NCBI GenBank assembly: GCA_028277185.1
Contig: JANQGQ010000024.1
Span: 1-56,037 of the forward strand
Direction of reading: 5' to 3'
Source of the DNA: Woeseiaceae bacterium
GTDB lineage: Bacteria > Pseudomonadota > Gammaproteobacteria > Steroidobacterales > Woeseiaceae
DNA: 56,037 bases
The notes beneath the pieces are model-generated. The model was not told the origin of the DNA. It saw only the letters and a list, made by a program, of their open reading frames with translations, and ran no database searches. Below are positions 48,701 through 56,037 of this stretch, piece by piece. Position 1 is the first letter of the stretch, and each line of letters opens with the position of its first letter. A program made the position numbers and the translations under genes.

Positions 48701-51700
48701 ACGTCTGCCCGGCAGTTGGACCGGGTTTTGCTGGACGAAGGCCGGGAGGCTTTTCCGTTGTTCCGCGGTGGCCGCACGCACTCACGTGACTACCAGCAGT
48801 ACTACATTCCGCTGCGCAACGGCCTGGTACGCAGTCTGATCGGCGACCAGCAGCGGCAGGCTGCCGTGCTCGACGGGCTCCAGGCAGGCTTCGACACGAC
48901 GCTGGCGCAAGCGAACGTCGAGCCGCTGCCGCTGCTGGCCAACTATCCGCGTCTCGATCGAGAGGCTCAGCTATTACGTTATCTGGCCTACAACTTCGGC
49001 GACTATGCGGCCGTGAACGGTCTGGATCGTAAACTGTTGCAGCGCTTTACCGAGGACACGCTGCTGCCGGAAATCCTGGTATCGCACCGCGCCGAATGGG
49101 GCGGCACCGGCTACCTGGACTGGCTGGAGCGTTCGACTTCGCTGACGGCCGAACAAAACCGGCAGTTGCAACAACACTGGCATGCGTACGACATCAGCGC
49201 GGACGGCACCTTGCCCGCCGTGCGCGAAGCCGCCTTGCGACTCATCGCCTGGGACCCGACTGCGGTATTGCCGGAGCTGGCCTTGCAGGCGCTGCAGGAT
49301 GAACTGCGGAATGCCATTCGTTCCGGAGTGTCCGCCGAGGTGCTTGGCGCTGGCAGGAAACTGATTGATGCCGGTTCGATCTGGGACACTCTGCAGACGC
49401 TAGCGTCACACCTGTCGGCGGAAGACAAACAATCCATCGCCAGACACGTCATAAGCATGCTCGAGGACGACATCGACCTGGCGGCAAACAGTCTGCGCAT
49501 CGCGCGTTACAGCGAAGCCTACGACCTGAAAACCTGGCCCTCGCCCTGGGCGGCCAGGTTATCGGAGTGGTCCGGAGACCGTGTTCTCGACGAGCAACGT
49601 TTGCTGGAGATTGTCACGGCGCCCGCGGACGCGCAGCCGGGTAACCCGCGGCTGGGGCGTTTCGACCTCTGGTTCGTGTACCGGTCGCTTTCGATGGCCA
49701 ACCAGGACAAGTGGTTCGAGCATCTGCTCGCGGCAGATTCGCAAGCTGCAAGCTGGCAGGCGATGGCGCTGACCGCCTTGTCCTTACAGCGGCGCCAGGA
49801 CCAGGCTTCGGCCGAACGCTTGAAACGGGTGATGCGTGACCATCAGCAACTGGCGACTTTCGATTTGTGGTTGACCAAAATCGACATTCATCCGGACAAT
49901 ACCGGTCTTGCCCGCGAGCTTGCCGACATCATCGGGCAGCGATACTTCAAAGCGTTTCCCGACCCGATATTCGAACCGAACCTGCTCCGTTGCGAAGGCA
50001 AAACCGACGCGGCCCTGAACGCGCTGGTGGACCTTTTCTTCAGCGCTCGACTGCCGTCGATGTCCGGCGGTCGAGGCGGCAGGGATGCGATGCAGTTGGT
50101 CGGTCTCTATCAGTCCCGCTTGGTGGCCGGCAACGAAACCAGGTTGATCGAGATATTAAACGAAACGGCGCTCTCGTCACCCGAGCGCATCGCGCAACGC
50201 GACCGCTGGCTGCTGCAGCTCTACCGAAGCATCTATGCTCCCGACTCGAAATTGCTGCTGGACTTCGTGCTCGCCGGTATGGAGTCCGAGCCCGACAACG
50301 CGGAGCTTGTAACGCTGGCGGCCGGTATCCACGACTCTCGGGGCGAGCGCTTTTCGGCGCACAGGGTCCTACAGGAACAGCATGCGCATTTGCCGGACGA
50401 CCAGCGGGTGCGGCGAGTCAACGAGCTGATCCAAAGCGCGCGCAGGCTCGATCATCCCGTTAATGTCCTCGAGTACCAAACCGCGCTGGGACAGGCATCG
50501 ACACTGGCCGGCAACACGGCTTCCGACATCATCTACGAGGCTTTGACCGGTACGGATCACACCCGCTTGAAACGGGAAATGATTCGTTTCTGGCAGAGCG
50601 TTCGGGCTAGCGAGCACACCGTGCTGATGAGGAACAACGCCAGCGATCTGCACGAGATCGATTTGCCCGGTATCAACAGGTTCCTGAACGTGGCCGACAT
50701 CGAGCGGCTCAAGGAAGTTCTGACCGGGGAGCGCGAGGCCGAACGCCTGTTGCCCCTGTTGGTCGAGCACCCGTTGGGTGTGGCAGTCCTGGAAGCCTGG
50801 TTCAGGAGCATACGCGGACGCATGCTCGGGCAGGCGCAGGAGCTAATCGACGCGTTGGCCGACGCCCACGTTCTGCAAGGCAGTGCCGCGCAGCGATTTA
50901 CCGAGCTGACCGACCGGCTCCGCGAGCAACGCGCAGGTGACAGGGAACTGAGCCTGTGGCTGGCCATCGGCGCCCGGGTACCGGCGCTGGCTGCCGGTGA
51001 CGACGCCGGCGCTCTGTTGCGAAGTTACATTGCGTCGGAGACGGCGTTTCGCCCGCCGCTATTGATCGGCATGACAACGTTTCTCGCCGCAAGGGGAGAC
51101 CACGATGACGCGCTGGTTTACTTCAGGACACTGATCGCCTGGGCGCAGCAGCGCATCACCTTGCTGCGTGTCAATGATCGTAACTATTTCGCGTTGGGCA
51201 CGGTCCTGGCGAAAGCCCGAAACACGCTGGCGGCCGAGGCTTATCGGAAACTGTTGCGAGGGGTGTTGGATACCGTCGAGCCATGGCAGGAGCACCTGCT
51301 TTCGAGTTACAGCGAGTTCGTGGTCGATCAGTTCGATCAGGCCGAAGACCGGGAGGCGTTTTATCGGGCCTTCGAAGCCGATCTGGACGCTGCCTTGGAG
51401 AACCTGACCAGCGAACAGCTCCCGGTGGGCATAAGCGAGGCAAGCAGTGCGCGCCTGTTCGGCGCGGCGGCCGCCCAATTCCAACTGGGCAGGCAGTCGC
51501 TCGCGTTGAATACGTTCAGGAGGGCGATGGTGGCAAAGGCGGACGAAAGGCAGAGCAGCAGGAACCCGACTCGCGCTCAAGCTTCTCATAGCCTCAAAAA
51601 ACAAACACAGGATATCGAGAACAGGAACTACCGCAGCCTGCTGGGCCTGGATCTGATGGGGACTTCGTCCAACCCCGGCATTCCGGGCTCGATGTTTCCC

Positions 51701-52243
51701 GCTGACGACCTGCCCTGGCTGAAGCAGGCCGACGCCCGTATTCGCGGCTGGGTGGACGCGGACGAATTCGATCGCAATCTTATCGTCGAGTTGCTGCTGG
51801 AGCTGGCCAATGCGTACGAGCAGGCCGGCGCCGAGCGTGAGTTGAACGAGTTGTTCGAGTACCTGGGCACGCAGTTGGGGTACCGGGACGAAATCAACTT
51901 ACATACCGCTGCAGCGGTGGTTATCAGTGCGGGAGAGTTGGGCCTGGACCTGAACAACGCCCGGCTCGAAAAAGAGCTGCTGCTCGAAGGAGCAATTGAA
52001 CCGCAACACATGGCCGCCGCGTTACAGCGTATAGCCGATGCCGAAAGTAACAGCGCCGCGCTCGAGACAGGCGCCGCTTTGCTGGAATTCACTCTGGAGG
52101 ACGGCTTGATGGATGTATTGATCGGGCTGGCGGAAAAGGCCGGTCAGACGGAGCGGGTGCGGGAATGGCGGGCGTTGCAAAAGCGGGCGCAGGTATCCCG
52201 GAAGGAATTGCGGCAGTCGGCAGTGGCCAATAGTGGTTCTTGA
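45791..52243 (+). CDS. Giant exported helical-repeat (TPR-like) protein of the MoxR cassette
   Basis: About 2150 residues. Start GTG 45791 is chosen because AAAGGA lies six bases upstream and it yields a clean signal peptide (VNPFSILLPAVLIAASPIGLAA); the upstream ATG at 45698 would put 31 odd residues before it. The whole mature chain consists of helix-turn-helix repeats, many TPR-like (for example YGELLRHQGRLLEASGKIPEAVESYREAV near residue 120, RRALSIYREVLAVDPSRLDNYLAIGNQL near 695). There is no membrane segment after the signal peptide. TPR superhelices bind proteins, so this is probably a periplasmic scaffold working with the VWA proteins. No catalytic motif is seen. Confidence 0.82.
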   Translation: MVNPFSILLPAVLIAASPIGLAAVADNGNGTLVLQESAGAAAEPAWVSFSEADQTYNDIIIRGVAIEDRVADLKGDISGSRIDQLQRLYLASMLQWRHGQREAALASVGEALRMGRYGELLRHQGRLLEASGKIPEAVESYREAVSLLSGDTRLNAELRLAILLAGDDIEPLLSLAERSGLAFRNRIAMVLAVLGHPGAAAGLYTLPPDASGERQMRHYLRLTEWALLDRDVLKAQDTAWQAVRFATIRADRLYSLALLTEAHRKDDSLPELIKKLEAAEDLGDSARALWVSLLRETGRTDEALSLLKDRAEQETPAVKRQLVGIYRESGQTAAMLAELERLMTVDADETIWPESLAGLHLERGDADAAREVWRGFIEQSQLPSALLAGAGVMKRLGFDELALTAAKKAQRDVTVLNLAARFRFELHMDRGRRGEAREVLRELEASLDAADPFRKTVAMWYERLQLPAEALRVIADLVDSAAGQHVDARLYLARLQIAAGAAEQAVVTLMPAMSAAVESQRRLIQTRVIAAAAAAGTAEQLETLLHDKLDDGSAAESEIELLIEMNIRRGDGDAALALIDAAYGKPGGNEVEQLKQTAALHRALGNWQAYDEVLAQLAEQDPANAVFHIRGRIINYIDNLRALAETDREVYVTLMDLLEAYREVAGSGADREFQAGVLSMAGQGRRALSIYREVLAVDPSRLDNYLAIGNQLAAMRQTSQAIGMYQYLVESTEREEVSWAALDGILNLEPDRETLRWAQRMALERLAAVPDKFDYYRQLADLSADLGDGRLRLSALHNGLAAEPELRMSTLRELLRITSTVPQSAAPGQTLPRSERHVTFGRRLLALGLAMPPDVYLSLGKAMVDAGDNEAALEAVTRAVENTGNDELLVRAAYIFQQARDELSADRLLEKALVNDPTNLDLILQLARSSERLEDNTRAGEFYLRGLKELLNSRQPRVETPAVKTGIATVTSARQLDRVLLDEGREAFPLFRGGRTHSRDYQQYYIPLRNGLVRSLIGDQQRQAAVLDGLQAGFDTTLAQANVEPLPLLANYPRLDREAQLLRYLAYNFGDYAAVNGLDRKLLQRFTEDTLLPEILVSHRAEWGGTGYLDWLERSTSLTAEQNRQLQQHWHAYDISADGTLPAVREAALRLIAWDPTAVLPELALQALQDELRNAIRSGVSAEVLGAGRKLIDAGSIWDTLQTLASHLSAEDKQSIARHVISMLEDDIDLAANSLRIARYSEAYDLKTWPSPWAARLSEWSGDRVLDEQRLLEIVTAPADAQPGNPRLGRFDLWFVYRSLSMANQDKWFEHLLAADSQAASWQAMALTALSLQRRQDQASAERLKRVMRDHQQLATFDLWLTKIDIHPDNTGLARELADIIGQRYFKAFPDPIFEPNLLRCEGKTDAALNALVDLFFSARLPSMSGGRGGRDAMQLVGLYQSRLVAGNETRLIEILNETALSSPERIAQRDRWLLQLYRSIYAPDSKLLLDFVLAGMESEPDNAELVTLAAGIHDSRGERFSAHRVLQEQHAHLPDDQRVRRVNELIQSARRLDHPVNVLEYQTALGQASTLAGNTASDIIYEALTGTDHTRLKREMIRFWQSVRASEHTVLMRNNASDLHEIDLPGINRFLNVADIERLKEVLTGEREAERLLPLLVEHPLGVAVLEAWFRSIRGRMLGQAQELIDALADAHVLQGSAAQRFTELTDRLREQRAGDRELSLWLAIGARVPALAAGDDAGALLRSYIASETAFRPPLLIGMTTFLAARGDHDDALVYFRTLIAWAQQRITLLRVNDRNYFALGTVLAKARNTLAAEAYRKLLRGVLDTVEPWQEHLLSSYSEFVVDQFDQAEDREAFYRAFEADLDAALENLTSEQLPVGISEASSARLFGAAAAQFQLGRQSLALNTFRRAMVAKADERQSSRNPTRAQASHSLKKQTQDIENRNYRSLLGLDLMGTSSNPGIPGSMFPADDLPWLKQADARIRGWVDADEFDRNLIVELLLELANAYEQAGAERELNELFEYLGTQLGYRDEINLHTAAAVVISAGELGLDLNNARLEKELLLEGAIEPQHMAAALQRIADAESNSAALETGAALLEFTLEDGLMDVLIGLAEKAGQTERVREWRALQKRAQVSRKELRQSAVANSGS

Positions 52244-52290
52244 TCGATTGACCGCCTGCAACGGTTCCGTATAGCTGGATGGAGGCCCCT

Positions 52291-55236
52291 ATGCCTATCC
52301 GGGAACGAGTCGATAGAGATGTTTTTTTTGGATTGACGAGGCAGCGTATGTTGGCGAGATATCAAAAGTTTCTTGGCGTATTGGCATTGTTATGTGGCAT
52401 GAGCGCCTGCACACAGTCGGAACTACTCGGTGAAGCGGTTGGCGAAAACGATGCGGACGCCTACGTTGTACAAAGCACCCCATTGGATACCAAAGAGTAT
52501 CGTTACGTCGAGCTCGACAACGGCATGCAGGTGCTGTTGATCTCGGATGCCGAAGCGGTGCAGGCCGCGGCTTCATTGAGAGTTGCCGTCGGTTCCTACC
52601 AAGATCCCGAGGACTGGGAGGGTCTCGCCCACTTTCTGGAGCACATGTTGTTCCTCGGCACCGAGAAGTATCCGGACGCCGACGAATACGTGAACTATCT
52701 CAAGGCCCATGGTGGACAGCGTAATGCCGTTACCAGCTACGACATGACCAACTATCATTTCTCGGTCAACGGCGATGCCTTCGAAGGTGCGCTGGATCGC
52801 TTCGCCCAATTTTTTATTGCACCACTGTTTACCGAAAAGTACGTAGAGCGGGAAAAAAAAGCGGTGCACTCCGAGTATTTTACCCGCATCGACAACGACG
52901 GCATTCGCGCGGCGGAAGTTTTTGAAAGTGTGATCAACCCCCGGCATCCGGCGGCCAAGTTCAACGCCGGCAATCTGGAGACCCTGGCAGACAAGCCGGA
53001 CCAGACGGCGAGGGAGGTGCTGATCGATTTCTATCAGACTTATTACAGCGCCGACCGCATGATACTGGCGTTGACGAGCAACGCGTCGCTGGACGCCCTG
53101 GAGGCGCTGGCGAGGGAGAAATTCGCCGCCGTCCCGGTGCTCGAGCAAGTGTCCGACACGGCCTTCCCGCCGCTGTTCGATGAAGGTAGCTTGCCGAAAG
53201 TTGTCGAATTCAAACCGGTTCAGGAGCAGCGTGCCTTGACGCTCACTTTTCCGATAGAACCGGTAAGAAAGCACAAGCGAGTGAATCCGTTGGGCTTTAT
53301 TACCAGCCTGCTCAATACTGAAGTGGAAAACAGCTTGCGGGAGCGTTTGAAAGCCAGGGGGTGGATTCTCAGTTTGAACGCTTCCGAAGGCATCAACTAC
53401 GGCGGCAACGACAGCTTTTCGATCGGCGTCGGCCTCACCGAGGCGGGCATGAAGCACCAGGACAAAATCATCGCTGCGTTGCTCGATCAGATTGCCCTGG
53501 TGAAAATGCGCGGTGTTCAGGAATGGCGCTACGACGAAATGAAGAACGTCGCTGAGATGGCTTTCCGTTTTGCCGAGAGCGGCCCGGCCGGCCTGCAGGG
53601 TGTCATCGCTTTTACCCATGCCCTGCACAACAACTTGCCGCGCGACGTGATCAGCTCGGGCTTCGAGCGGTTCGATGCAAGCGTGATTCACTCCGTGCTG
53701 GATCAATTGCGTCCCGACAACATGGTGGTCACGCTGGCCGCGCCCAGTGTGACGCCGGAGAAAACCACCGAGTTCTACGGCGCCGGATATCGTGTTTACC
53801 GGCCGTCCGCCGAACGGGTTGCCCGCTGGAGCAAGCCGCTGTATGCCGATTTGGCGTTGCCGGAACGAAACCCCTTGATTCCCGAGTCCTTCGAATTGGA
53901 GCCGGTGGTTTCGGCGGAAAAGCCGGTGCTGTTGAGCGACAGCGGCCTGGTTGAATTGTGGCACTACCCGGACATAAAGGAAGGCATTCCTCGGGCGACG
54001 ATCATGCTGGCGATCGATCGCCCGAATCGTCCATCGATGGAGCAGGCGCTCGTCGAGCAGTTTTACTTCACGTTGCTGACGGAGCAACTGCAGGTGCTGG
54101 CTCACAATACGTCCAGGGCTGGCATGGGCTACGCCATCGGTGCAAACGGCGTTAGTTTTTCGGGCTATTCGGACAAGTTGCCGGAGCTGTCGGAACTGGT
54201 GCTGGCGCAAGTGCTGAAGCCGAGATTTACCCAGGACGTGTTCGACCGGCTGGTGGACAGCACGGAGCGCAATTTTCGCAACTACAGCAAAATAGCGCCG
54301 ACCAAGGGCATTGCGCTTGCGCTGCAGCAGCTATTGAATGCCGACAGCCGTTCCATCGAAGCGCAGCTTGCGGCCGTGCGGAAGGTGACGCTCGAGCAGG
54401 TATTGGCAGCCCCCGAATGGCTCTATGGCGAGGCGAAAATGCAGATGCTGGCCGCGGGGAATGTTACCGAATCGCAAGCGCGCGATTTCGCCGATCGCAT
54501 CGTTGCGACACTGGGCATTACCGGAACGGATCGCGAGATCCCCCAAGGTATGCGGGTCGTACGGGTGAACGAAAGCGAACAGCCGCACGACGTGCTCGTC
54601 GCCGAGCTGGAGCATCAGGACACGGCCGTTTTGCGTTACTACCAAGGCCGCGACAGTAGCCCGAAAGAGCGTATCGTGTTGGGTTTCCTCGGCCAGATGC
54701 TAAACCAGCACTACTTCAACGAGCTGCGCACCGAGCAGCAGTTGGGTTACATCGTGCAGGCGGGTGCCAGTCAAATGGATCGCACGCCGGGCCTGGCGTT
54801 TGTCGTGCAGTCTCCCACCGCGGATGCGGCCAAGATAGAAGCCGCGACCGATCGATTCCTGCCGTCGTTCGAGGCAATCCTGGCGAATATGACGGCAGCG
54901 GAATTTGAGCCGTTGAAGCAGGCGACGCTGGCCCAGCTCAATCAGCCACCGCAGAACCTGGGTCAGAGAGTCAGTGCGTTCTGGCAGGAGCTGAGGTTGG
55001 GTTACCCGCAATTCAATTCCCGCGAGGAGGCTATCGAGGCGGTAGGCGCCGTCACCTTGCAGGACGTCCGCGATGCCTATGACGCGGTGGTGTTGGACAC
55101 CCCTCGTGCTGTCTCGGTGATTGCACCAGGCGCCCTGGGTGGGGTGAAGGGTACGATCGAAAGCCCCGAGGCTTACCGCCAGGATAGGGAGATCATCGTC
55201 AGGCGCCGGGACGAGGAGATCGTGGCCAGGCAGTAG
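52291..55236 (+). CDS. M16 (pitrilysin-type) metalloprotease, probable lipoprotein
   Basis: 981-residue zinc protease of the insulinase/pitrilysin group. Inverted zinc motif H114-F-L-E-H118 is followed 76 residues later by the third ligand E195 (REKKAVHSEY). The R-Y pair needed for substrate binding is present near the C-terminus in NELRTEQQLGYIVQAG. The N-terminus carries a lipobox-like GMSAC about 40 residues in, implying a periplasmic lipoprotein. ATG 52291 has GGAGG five bases upstream; ATG 52348, with GAGG six bases upstream, gives a more canonical lipoprotein signal and is an equally good choice. It may degrade peptides in the periplasm, and is the last gene of the run. Confidence 0.93.
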   Translation: MPIRERVDRDVFFGLTRQRMLARYQKFLGVLALLCGMSACTQSELLGEAVGENDADAYVVQSTPLDTKEYRYVELDNGMQVLLISDAEAVQAAASLRVAVGSYQDPEDWEGLAHFLEHMLFLGTEKYPDADEYVNYLKAHGGQRNAVTSYDMTNYHFSVNGDAFEGALDRFAQFFIAPLFTEKYVEREKKAVHSEYFTRIDNDGIRAAEVFESVINPRHPAAKFNAGNLETLADKPDQTAREVLIDFYQTYYSADRMILALTSNASLDALEALAREKFAAVPVLEQVSDTAFPPLFDEGSLPKVVEFKPVQEQRALTLTFPIEPVRKHKRVNPLGFITSLLNTEVENSLRERLKARGWILSLNASEGINYGGNDSFSIGVGLTEAGMKHQDKIIAALLDQIALVKMRGVQEWRYDEMKNVAEMAFRFAESGPAGLQGVIAFTHALHNNLPRDVISSGFERFDASVIHSVLDQLRPDNMVVTLAAPSVTPEKTTEFYGAGYRVYRPSAERVARWSKPLYADLALPERNPLIPESFELEPVVSAEKPVLLSDSGLVELWHYPDIKEGIPRATIMLAIDRPNRPSMEQALVEQFYFTLLTEQLQVLAHNTSRAGMGYAIGANGVSFSGYSDKLPELSELVLAQVLKPRFTQDVFDRLVDSTERNFRNYSKIAPTKGIALALQQLLNADSRSIEAQLAAVRKVTLEQVLAAPEWLYGEAKMQMLAAGNVTESQARDFADRIVATLGITGTDREIPQGMRVVRVNESEQPHDVLVAELEHQDTAVLRYYQGRDSSPKERIVLGFLGQMLNQHYFNELRTEQQLGYIVQAGASQMDRTPGLAFVVQSPTADAAKIEAATDRFLPSFEAILANMTAAEFEPLKQATLAQLNQPPQNLGQRVSAFWQELRLGYPQFNSREEAIEAVGAVTLQDVRDAYDAVVLDTPRAVSVIAPGALGGVKGTIESPEAYRQDREIIVRRRDEEIVARQ

Positions 55237-55247
55237 GTTGCTCCGCG

Positions 55248-55466
55248 ATGTGGTTTTTTCCCGGTTCGATGGCGTTTGTACTTCACGGTATCGCGCTTCT
55301 CACGAAGCGCGCTTTGCTGCCGATCGTCGTTCTATTCATGCTTGGAATCAGCGGCGTGGAAGCGGCTGCCCAGCCGGCTGATGCCTTTTCCGGCGGCGGC
55401 GAAACTCGATCCGGTGGATACGCCGTACGGCGACTGATCGTATTCGGGTCGGCGCTTGCCGGTAAG
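55248..55466 (+). other. Possible 5' fragment of an exported-protein gene
   Basis: Starting at ATG 55248 or 55269, 12 to 33 bases after the M16 stop, an open frame encodes a very convincing signal peptide (KRALLPIVVLFMLGISGVEAAAQPA). Beyond about 55440 it enters sequence that is plainly the antisense of the PepSY-type gene, so the true protein cannot continue. It therefore looks like a plus-strand gene truncated at a rearrangement or assembly junction. Only the first 60 codons are credible. Confidence 0.4.
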
Positions 55467-56037
55467 CTGTGCAGGTCGCTGAAGTACACGACCAGTCGAC
55501 TGTTCCAGCGCAGCGTGAAAAGTCGTTTCCAAAAGCCGCGGTACAGGATCAACCCGGTGACGCCCAGCACCAGCAGCATGACGGCAAACAGGCTGGTGAC
55601 TGCCAGCCCGGCGTCGTGCAGCAGGAAATTGAAGTGCAGTTCCAGGAGCCAGTCGGTGAGAAAATGGTCCAGCGGCCGGGGCGCGGCGAGGATGTCCCCG
55701 GTGTACTGATTCAGCAGAAGGTAGGACCAGTCACTCGTGTCTTTCTCGACGAGATAGACGATGTCGGAGCGCGCCTCGTCGAGAAACCATACCCAGCCCA
55801 CCGCTTCGTAGCCGGGAGCGGCGTCGCTGACGCGGCTGAGCAGCGTGTCCAGCTCCAGCCGGTCGCTGCCGACGAGCGTCTCGTCGACGCGCGCCTTGTC
55901 GCCGACCAGCAGCCAGTCGATCTCGTGCTTGAAAAAACGCGGTGCTGGTGAGGGTGTTCCAGTAGGTCCAGTCCATCGTGGTCGTGGTGTCGATGTCGAA
56001 GTCCGCCTGGCTGCCGTCCGTGTAAATGACCGGGGCG
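55283..56037 (-). pseudogene. PepSY-type membrane protein, frameshifted and truncated, open at window edge
   Basis: Reading the minus strand from the window edge gives APVIYTDGSQADFDID, then MDWTYWNTLTSTAFF; after a run of six T (plus strand A run at 55931-55936) the protein continues one frame over as KHEIDWLLVGDKARVDE. This is followed by the C-terminal PepSY pattern (YLLLNQYTGDILAAPRPLDHFLTDWLLELHF, a TM at VTSLFAVMLLVLGVTGLILY, RGFWKRLFTLRWNSR, YFSDLH). Five T would restore one frame, so there is a +1 frameshift or a sequencing error. After FSDLH the usual next membrane segment is missing and the frame reads Pro/Ser/Arg-rich nonsense to 55283. PepSY membrane proteins usually assist TonB-linked siderophore reduction. 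The 5' end lies outside the window. Confidence 0.75.

Overview
The window is a GC-rich chromosomal segment of a gammaproteobacterium. The strongest evidence is the conserved order prfA-hemA divergent from a TPR lipoprotein-pathway gene, lolB, tRNA-Gln, prs, rplY (long Ctc-type L25), pth and ychF, which matches the Pseudomonas-type arrangement. Reverse trans-sulfuration genes, a FecI/FecR/TonB receptor set and exported peptidases fit a heterotrophic, environmental lineage. I cannot place it below class from sequence reading alone.

Layout. 1-323: non-coding, with a long near-perfect inverted repeat. 324-7343: hslO, then a methionine/one-carbon block (an ArsR-methyltransferase fusion regulator of SahR type, metF, cobalamin-dependent metH, an NfeD-like membrane protein). 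7311-9668 (minus): EEP-fold membrane hydrolase, cyclophilin, prmC. 9709-12251: cbs and cystathionine gamma-lyase, overlapping by ATGA. With metF/metH this gives homocysteine two fates, remethylation or conversion to cysteine. 12298-14410: aldo/keto reductase divergent from an AraC regulator. 14547-16502: secreted S9 prolyl-oligopeptidase-family peptidase. 16662-18251: convergent type II restriction-modification pair, inserted next to prfA where prmC often lies. 18299-26798: the housekeeping block named above, without ispE. 26812-29474 (minus): TRIC/UPF0126 membrane protein and a YdbT/YdbS-like pair of bacterial PH-domain proteins.

29611-32083: a CAT-anticodon tRNA followed by an accessory patch. 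It holds a tight three-gene operon of unknown function (TIGR04255-like protein, 80-residue protein, 190-residue protein) and a rootless coding fragment. 32253-37657: FecR anti-sigma and ECF sigma factor (ATGA overlap), divergent from a TonB-dependent receptor with an STN signalling domain, followed by a strong terminator.

37771-55236: a same-strand run of about 17.5 kb. It encodes a DUF4175-like membrane protein with a long disordered tail, a MoxR AAA+ ATPase, a DUF58 protein, a BatA-like membrane protein with a degenerate VWA domain, a membrane protein carrying two VWA domains and a GATase1-like domain, a giant exported helical-repeat protein of about 2150 residues and an M16 (pitrilysin-type) lipoprotein protease. 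This expanded MoxR cassette is the best candidate in the window for an undescribed system. 55237-56037: a PepSY-type membrane gene on the minus strand, open at the right edge, with a +1 frameshift in a six-base homopolymer and an apparently lost 3' end that collides with a plus-strand signal-peptide ORF.
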